Below, one piece after another: positions 31,198 to 36,030 of a DNA stretch of 36,030 bases. The position numbers and the translations under genes are program-made. Origin of the DNA: DATGKR01 sp035294565 (GTDB taxonomy: Bacteria; Actinomycetota; Acidimicrobiia; Acidimicrobiales; Palsa-688); contig DATGKR010000122.1 of assembly GCA_035294565.1 (NCBI GenBank), positions 1 to 36,030 of the forward strand. Reading direction: 5' to 3'. The notes under the pieces were generated by a model, which was not told the origin of the DNA, did not search any database, and was given only the letters and a program-made list of their open reading frames with translations. Positions within the stretch are counted from its first letter, which is position 1; each line of letters begins with the position of its first letter.

Positions 31198-32210
31198 CGC
31201 GAAGCCTGCTTCGCCCGGGCCTGGGCCAGCGCCGACTTCACCTGCGGCACCAGGCGGGGGTCGGGGCTGTGAGCCAGGTACCACTGCAGCTCCGGCACCG
31301 CCGCCGAATAGTCACCCCCGCTGAGGAGGGCCACGCCCCGGTAGAGGTGGGCCGGGGCGTAGCCCGGGTCGGCCTTCTCCGCCCTCTGCAGCAGTGCCAG
31401 GCCGTCGCGCAAGAGCGACGGCTGCTCCGTCTCGGCGAGCAGCCATCCCTCCTGGGTGAGCGCCTCCGGGTCGGTCGGATCGGAGGCGAGCACCTTCTGG
31501 TACTCCTTGACCGCCCCCAGCACGTCCCCGCGCGAAGCGTCCTTGGAGGCGGCCTGCATGTCCGCCTGGACGGCCGCCACGCCGAGCTCCACGCCGGTGA
31601 TCGGCTGGCCGGCGGCCCTGGCGCCCACCGAAGCGCTCAACGCCCATGACAGCCCTCCTGCGAGGGCGGCGGCGCCCGCGCCGACGACCAACCACCTCCG
31701 CCTGGCCCGCAGCGCCGAGAAGGCCCGCTTCCCCCAAGCCGGCGGGGCGCGCCGCCGCACCCGGAGCCCCGGCGGCGGCGAACGTCTTTCGGCTGGCCTC
31801 GCCCAGCGGCGCAGCACGACGATCAGCACGACGAGACCGCCGGCGAGCGCGACGACAGGAGCCACCCAGACGACCAGCGACACCCCGCTGGCCCGCGGCT
31901 TCTCCAGGATCCCCGGTCCGTAGGCGCGCACCAGCTGGTCGAGCACCTGCCCCTGGTTCATGCCGGCCTTCAGGTCCTTGCGGATCTGGGCGCGGATCTC
32001 CACCGATGGCGCGGCCTGCGACTGGGCGGCCGTCTCGCCGGCGCACACCGGACAACGCACCAGCCCGGCGATGTGCTCGACCTCCCCCTCCAGGGACGGC
32101 GTGCTCGCACGGTGGGCGCCGAGGATGAGGGCGACGGCGGCGACGGCGGCGAGCAGGGCCCACGGCAGCCACCGTGCCGCCAAGCGCAGAGGGGTGGCCG
32201 CGGCGGTCAC
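31194..32210 (-). CDS. ccmH: Cytochrome c maturation protein CcmH fused to a CcmI-like TPR domain
   Basis: This 338-residue protein has an N-terminal helix, then the CcmH domain with RCPVC (C53 and C56) and IRKDLKAGMNQGQVLDQLVR, AYGPGILEKP. A second membrane segment (VVWVAPVVALAGGLVVLIVV), a basic linker and a third helix follow. A C-terminal TPR region (AVKEYQKVLASDPTDPEALT, KADPGYAPAHLYRGVALL) is typical of CcmI/NrfG. CcmH reduces or holds apocytochrome CxxCH thiols and CcmI delivers the apoprotein to CcmF. GTG 32210 overlaps the ccmG stop (GTGA). Confidence 0.9.
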   Translation of the reverse strand: MTAAATPLRLAARWLPWALLAAVAAVALILGAHRASTPSLEGEVEHIAGLVRCPVCAGETAAQSQAAPSVEIRAQIRKDLKAGMNQGQVLDQLVRAYGPGILEKPRASGVSLVVWVAPVVALAGGLVVLIVVLRRWARPAERRSPPPGLRVRRRAPPAWGKRAFSALRARRRWLVVGAGAAALAGGLSWALSASVGARAAGQPITGVELGVAAVQADMQAASKDASRGDVLGAVKEYQKVLASDPTDPEALTQEGWLLAETEQPSLLRDGLALLQRAEKADPGYAPAHLYRGVALLSGGDYSAAVPELQWYLAHSPDPRLVPQVKSALAQARAKQASR

Positions 32211-32764
32211 GTCTTTTTCCCGATGACCTTGTCCACCTCCGAAGCTGTGACACCGCCCAAGAAGCGGGCGACCACCGTGCCCGCCGGGTCGACCAGGTAG
32301 GACTCCGGTATACCCGACACGCCGTAGGACACGTCGGCCGACGGGTCGATCACCGCCGGCCAGTCGGCACCGCTCGACTTCAAGAAGGAAGCCAGGCTGG
32401 CTTCGTCGGCGGGGTCGTAGGAGACCGCGAGGACGGTGGCGTCGCCGCTGGCGGCGTGCTCGGCGACGAACCTCTTCAGCTGGGGTGTCTCCTGCCGGCA
32501 TGGTGCGCACCAGCTGGCCGAGAAGTTGACGACCACCCACCTGCCGCGCAGCTGGGAGAGGGAGACCCGGCCCGAGCCGAGCAGGGACGGCCCGCTGATG
32601 GGCGGGGCGGGTTGGCCGACGAGGGGGTCGGACGCGCTTCCCTGGGCGGCGGGGCGCGACGACGCCAGGACGGCTATGAGGGCCGCCACCACGACGCCCA
32701 CCCCGATCGCCGTGTAGAGGACGACCCTCGAGCGGGGGACCCGGCCGGCCGCCGCCTCGGTCAC
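32207..32764 (-). CDS. ccmG: Thioredoxin-like protein CcmG (DsbE)
   Basis: This 185-residue membrane-anchored thioredoxin has an anchor (VVLYTAIGVGVVVAALIAVL), then PLVGQPAPPISGPSLLGSG, the active site FSASWCAPCRQETP (C86, C89) and the cis-Pro region VSGIPESYLVDPAGTVVARF. CcmG keeps apocytochrome cysteines reduced for haem ligation outside the membrane. GTG 32764 overlaps the ccmF stop (GTGA). A longer open frame upstream is only the shadow of ccmF. Confidence 0.93.
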   Translation of the reverse strand: MTEAAAGRVPRSRVVLYTAIGVGVVVAALIAVLASSRPAAQGSASDPLVGQPAPPISGPSLLGSGRVSLSQLRGRWVVVNFSASWCAPCRQETPQLKRFVAEHAASGDATVLAVSYDPADEASLASFLKSSGADWPAVIDPSADVSYGVSGIPESYLVDPAGTVVARFLGGVTASEVDKVIGKKT

Positions 32765-34722
32765 GCCGGCACCGTGGCGGGCTCGGAAACGGCGGGCGAC
32801 GGTTCCACCTCGTGGCGCCGCCGGCGCCGGCGAGGCCATACGCACAGCAGCGTCCCGGCGAGCATCATCCCTCCTCCCGCCCAGATCCACTCCACGAGCG
32901 GCTCGACGATGACGCCTATCACGACCGGCCCCCCGGGGCGTGGCGGTGTCGAGGCGAGAGTCAGGTAGACGTCCTCGGCGAAGCTGCTCCTGACCGACGG
33001 GGTGCCGATACCCGCGCTCTCCTGGGGGTAGTCGCTGATCGCGGGGGTGAGGGTGCCGGAGCCGTCGACCCGGACGACCGCCTCCAGGGCGGTGTGGGTC
33101 GAGGTGGCGACGTCGCGGGTGCCGAGGTAGGTGAAGGTGTGCCCGGCGAAGCTCCCGGTCTGGCCTTCGGCGAGGGTCAACTGTGTCTGCTGGGCGAACG
33201 AGTGGCTGGCGGCGAAGGCCACGGCTATAGCCACCACCCCCAGGTGGACGATCATGCCGCCGCCCGCCGGGCCGGTGAAGCCGGCCGGTCCCCGCCTGCG
33301 GAGCTCCACCAATAGCTGCCTCACCGCGGAGGCGGCGGCGAAGGCGCCCAGGCCGAAGGCGAGCAGGGGGTTCAGGCCCCGGACGCCGGCGATCAGGGCG
33401 GCGACGAGGGTCGCGACGGCGACCGCCGCCGGCCAGAAGAGCCGGGAACGGACGAGACCCTGGGTGGCTCTGCGCCACGGGAGGACCGGCGCGACGGCCA
33501 TCAGGAAGAGAATGCAGACGACTATCGGCATCGTCATCGTGTCGAAGTAGGGGGCGCCCACGGTGATCTGCTGGCCGTTGACTGCCTGGACCAGCAGGGG
33601 AAAGACGGTGCCGAGCAGCACGATCAGGGCGAACGCTCCGAAGAGGAAGTTGTTGGCCAGGAACGCCGCCTCCCTGGACAGCGGCGAGGCGATCGACCCG
33701 GGTGAGCGCAGCAGGTCGCCACGCCAGGCGAGGAGGCCCACCGACGTGGCCACCACCACACCGAAGAAGGCGAGGAGCGGGGGGCCGATGCCGGTGTTGT
33801 TGAAAGAGTGCACCGAGTCGAGCACTCCCGAGCGGGTGAGGAAGGTTGTGAGGATGGTGAGGCTGAACGTCGAGACGAGCAGCGACAGGTTCCAGACGCG
33901 CAGCATGCCGCGCCGCTCCTGCACCATCACCGAGTGCAGGAAGGCGGTGCCGGTGAGCCACGGCAGGAAGGCGGCGTTCTCGACCGGGTCCCAAGCCCAG
34001 TAGCCGCCCCAGCCGAGCACCTTGTAGCTCCACCACGCCCCCAGGACGACACCGAAGGTCAAGAACCCCCATGGCAGCAGCGTCCAGCGGCGGATCTCGA
34101 CCAGCCACCCCTCCCCCACCCGGCCGGTGATCAGGCTGGCGCAGGCGAATGCGAAGGGGACCGTGAAGCCGACCAGCCCGAGGTAGAGGAAGGGGGGGTG
34201 GAAGGCGACGAGCACGTTGTTCTGGAGCAGCGGGTCGGGGCCGGGGCCGTCGAGGGGCACCGGCCCGCGGACGGTGGTGAAGGGGTTGGAGGCGGTGAGC
34301 ATCAGCCCGAAGAAGAACGCCGCCACCGCGTAGCCAATGACCGTCGCCCACCCGACGAGCGGGTCGGTGGCGCGCCGGCGGAAGCGGACCGCCATCGCCG
34401 CCAGGTACCCGGCGAGCACCAGGCCCCACAGCAGTATCGAGCCGGCCAGGTTCGACCACATGGCGGTGATGCGGAAAAGGAGCGGCGTCCCCAGGCTGTC
34501 GTTGTTCGCCACGTAGCTGAGCGAGAAGTCCCGGGTGATCAGGGCGTGCTGCATCGCCGCGGTGGCTATCACCGCCCCCGCTAGGAGCACCCACGTGTAG
34601 GCACGCCCGGTTCTCACCAGGTTCGGCCGGCCGCGCAGCAGGCCGACGACTAGGGTGACGAAGCCGGCGAGCGCCGCGCCGAAGGCGAGGAAGTCGGCGG
34701 CCTCCCCGGCGGCGGCGTTCAC
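32761..34722 (-). CDS. ccmF: Haem lyase subunit CcmF
   Basis: This 653-residue polytopic protein has the haem-handling tryptophan-rich segment WGGYWAWDPVENAAFLPWLT and conserved blocks FRITAMWSNLAGSILLWGLV, NNVLVAFHPPFLYLGLVGFT, TFLTRSGVLDSVHSFNNTGI, and a C-terminal periplasmic beta-rich domain before the last helix. CcmF receives haem from CcmE and, with CcmH/I, attaches it to apocytochrome c. GTG 34722 overlaps the ccmE stop (GTGA). Length is normal for the family. Confidence 0.95.
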   Translation of the reverse strand: MNAAAGEAADFLAFGAALAGFVTLVVGLLRGRPNLVRTGRAYTWVLLAGAVIATAAMQHALITRDFSLSYVANNDSLGTPLLFRITAMWSNLAGSILLWGLVLAGYLAAMAVRFRRRATDPLVGWATVIGYAVAAFFFGLMLTASNPFTTVRGPVPLDGPGPDPLLQNNVLVAFHPPFLYLGLVGFTVPFAFACASLITGRVGEGWLVEIRRWTLLPWGFLTFGVVLGAWWSYKVLGWGGYWAWDPVENAAFLPWLTGTAFLHSVMVQERRGMLRVWNLSLLVSTFSLTILTTFLTRSGVLDSVHSFNNTGIGPPLLAFFGVVVATSVGLLAWRGDLLRSPGSIASPLSREAAFLANNFLFGAFALIVLLGTVFPLLVQAVNGQQITVGAPYFDTMTMPIVVCILFLMAVAPVLPWRRATQGLVRSRLFWPAAVAVATLVAALIAGVRGLNPLLAFGLGAFAAASAVRQLLVELRRRGPAGFTGPAGGGMIVHLGVVAIAVAFAASHSFAQQTQLTLAEGQTGSFAGHTFTYLGTRDVATSTHTALEAVVRVDGSGTLTPAISDYPQESAGIGTPSVRSSFAEDVYLTLASTPPRPGGPVVIGVIVEPLVEWIWAGGGMMLAGTLLCVWPRRRRRRHEVEPSPAVSEPATVPA

Positions 34723-35219
34723 TGCCGGGGCACCGCCGAAGACGGCGGCAGTTGCGGCTTCAGGCGCTGCGGGTGGGCGGCCACATAGCTGGCGGTGTGC
34801 TTGACCATGATCAGGTCGCTGGAGAAGTAGGAGCCCGCCCAGTGGCCCTCCAGGACCACCGGAATGCCAGGCTTGAACAGCTGGGGGGGATCCTCGGAGT
34901 CGACGACGGCGACGGTCACCTTGTCGGCGTAGATGCTGAAGTCGGTCTTGGTGCCGACCCGGCGGACGTCGGGCAGGACTGTCCCCTCGATGCGGAACTG
35001 GCTGGTGCCCAACTCGGATTTTTTCGCGACCGCCTGGGCGGCGGTGAGGAAGTACTGGGTGGCGTTCTGCAGCCCCTGCCACAGGAGGAACCCGACGGCC
35101 GCGGCGACGATCAGCCCGGCTACAGCCTGCCTTCTCCTGTTGCCGAGCAGCGCGCGCCGACGGACCAGGCGGGGGGCCGGGGGGACGGCGGCGGCGGGCT
35201 CGGCCTGCGCTACTTCCAC
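34719..35219 (-). CDS. ccmE: Haem chaperone CcmE
   Basis: This 166-residue protein has one N-terminal helix (AVAGLIVAAAVGFLLWQGL) and an OB-fold domain: AVAKKSELGTSQFRIEGTVL, TDFSIYADKVTVAVVD, IPVVLEGHWAGSYFSSDLIM. The haem-binding motif is VKHTASY (H141, Y145), the HxxxY form rather than the Cys variant. CcmE binds haem covalently and passes it to CcmF. GTG 35219 overlaps the end of ccmD by 10 nt. Confidence 0.93.
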   Translation of the reverse strand: MEVAQAEPAAAVPPAPRLVRRRALLGNRRRQAVAGLIVAAAVGFLLWQGLQNATQYFLTAAQAVAKKSELGTSQFRIEGTVLPDVRRVGTKTDFSIYADKVTVAVVDSEDPPQLFKPGIPVVLEGHWAGSYFSSDLIMVKHTASYVAAHPQRLKPQLPPSSAVPRQ

Positions 35220-35338
35220 GTCTTCTCAGCCGGTGGGAGGGTCTTGGCGAGGATTTTGCCCCGCCGTACGGTCCGCCAGGCGTAGACCACCACGATGAGG
35301 AAGGTCGCTCCCCAGCCGCCGGCCACGTAGGGGTTCAT
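35210..35338 (-). CDS. ccmD: CcmD-like small membrane protein
   Basis: This 42-residue single-helix protein starts at ATG 35338 (MNPYVAGGWGATFLIVVVYA) and is followed by a basic stretch (WRTVRRGKILAKT). Size, topology and place between ccmC and ccmE identify CcmD, which helps release holo-CcmE from the CcmABC complex. The sequence itself is weakly conserved in the family. It starts 25 nt after ccmC and overlaps ccmE by 10 nt. Confidence 0.8.
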   Translation of the reverse strand: MNPYVAGGWGATFLIVVVYAWRTVRRGKILAKTLPPAEKTWK

Positions 35339-35363
35339 CGCTGTGCTCCTCGCGTCCGGTGGC

Positions 35364-36030
35364 TCATCTGAGGGCCCCCTCGGCGCGCCGCTCGGCGATG
35401 GCGATGGCCATGCCCTCCTCCTCGAAGCGGTCTTCGAGCACCTCCACCCGGTAGCGGTGCAGCAGCAGCCAGGCGAGCAGCAGCCCGACGGCGACGAACG
35501 ACAGGAGCATCGTCCACAGCTGCAGGCCGTGGATGAGCGGGTTCGCTCGCAGCAGGGTGTCGCCCTGGTGGAGGGTCTGCCACCATGTTGTCGCCTCGTG
35601 GTCGACGGGCACCAGCAGCGCGGCGACGACGGCGACGACGGCGCAGCGCTTGGCGCGCGCGTCGGGGCTTCCCCCGGTCCGCCGCAGGGCCAGGTAGCCG
35701 GCGAAGACGGCGAAGAGCAGGGCGGTGAGGGTGAGCCGGGCGTCCCAGGTCCACCACACACCCCACGAGGCGCGACCCCAGATCGAGCCGGTGACGAGGG
35801 TCAGCCCGCAGAACAGGACGCCCACCTCCGCCGATGCGGCTGCCAGGCGGTCCCAACGCCGGCTGCGGGTGCGCGGCCAGAGGTACGCCAGGCTGGCGAG
35901 GGCGCTGAGGCCGAAGGCCACGTAGCAGGCGAGCGCCACAGCCGGGTGCACGTATATGAGCCGCACCAGCTGGCCCTGCACCACGTCGGGCGGGGTGACC
36001 GACAGGCCCAGCCATGCGGTCACTGCTACT
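35364..36030 (-). CDS. ccmC: Haem transporter/lyase subunit CcmC (5' end at or beyond window edge)
   Basis: This is a polytopic protein with the tryptophan-rich haem motif WGRASWGVWWTWDARLT and the family start SVTPPDVVQGQLVRLIYVHP. Later blocks are VPVDHEATTWWQTLHQG and ANPLIHGLQLWTMLLSFVAV. GTG 36023 is a possible start (219 residues), but the frame stays open to the edge, and CcmC often has extra N-terminal residues, so the true start may lie outside. It attaches haem to CcmE. A cytosolic tail (RFEEEGMAIAIAERRAEGAL) is longer than usual. Confidence 0.93.
   Translation of the reverse strand, partial: VAVTAWLGLSVTPPDVVQGQLVRLIYVHPAVALACYVAFGLSALASLAYLWPRTRSRRWDRLAAASAEVGVLFCGLTLVTGSIWGRASWGVWWTWDARLTLTALLFAVFAGYLALRRTGGSPDARAKRCAVVAVVAALLVPVDHEATTWWQTLHQGDTLLRANPLIHGLQLWTMLLSFVAVGLLLAWLLLHRYRVEVLEDRFEEEGMAIAIAERRAEGALR

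Overview
The window is gene-dense, very high-GC actinobacterial DNA. Starts are often GTG or TTG, and neighbouring genes commonly overlap by 1-4 nt. An Actinomycetota source is supported by a mce lipid-transport operon, an LprG-type lipoprotein with its MFS partner, a WhiB protein, PdtaS, MarP, DUF3107, DUF3090 and an SCO1521-family protein. A System I (Ccm) cytochrome c maturation operon argues against a mycobacterium-like genome and suits a deeper branch such as Acidimicrobiia. That placement is inference from gene content; no rRNA is present.

Region 1 (1-13917, + strand) reads as one very long lipid/envelope operon. It holds mceB (5'-truncated), mceC, mceD, mceE (lipoprotein), mceF, a Mce-associated membrane protein, two secreted paralogues of unknown function, a small lipoprotein without a canonical start codon, an acyl-CoA ligase, an ABC1/UbiB-type kinase, an LprG-like lipoprotein and a P55-like MFS transporter. 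The only sizeable gap follows mceF and holds copy 1 of a 133-bp, ERIC-like palindromic repeat.

Region 2 (13853-17926) has a family 5 uracil-DNA glycosylase on the - strand, convergent with and overlapping the transporter. Copy 2 of the repeat follows, lying upstream of and into the reading frame of a histidine-phosphatase gene. Then come DUF3090, the SCO1521-family kinase-like protein and the MarP serine protease.

Region 3 (17945-26266) has etfBA (- strand), then an anti-sigma-like protein with SigF, a diacylglycerol-kinase-family protein and WhiB1 (+ strand). The convergent - strand unit is DUF3107, a pair of Get3/ArsA-like ATPases and the histidine kinase PdtaS. A CRP-like palindrome precedes whiB1.

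Region 4 (26434-31197) has a dGTPase-like HD protein whose N-terminus is an 18-bp tandem repeat, an Mrp ATPase divergent from a SufR-like regulator, a cysteine desulfurase and a small two-TM protein. A palindrome between mrp and the regulator overlaps a probable leaderless promoter, suggesting Fe-S-responsive control.

Region 5 (31194-36030, - strand) is ccmC-D-E-F-G-H/I, entering from the right edge.

No tRNA, rRNA, CRISPR array, transposase or prophage gene was seen. No stretch over 300 bases lacks a gene. The least explained element is the two-copy palindromic repeat.
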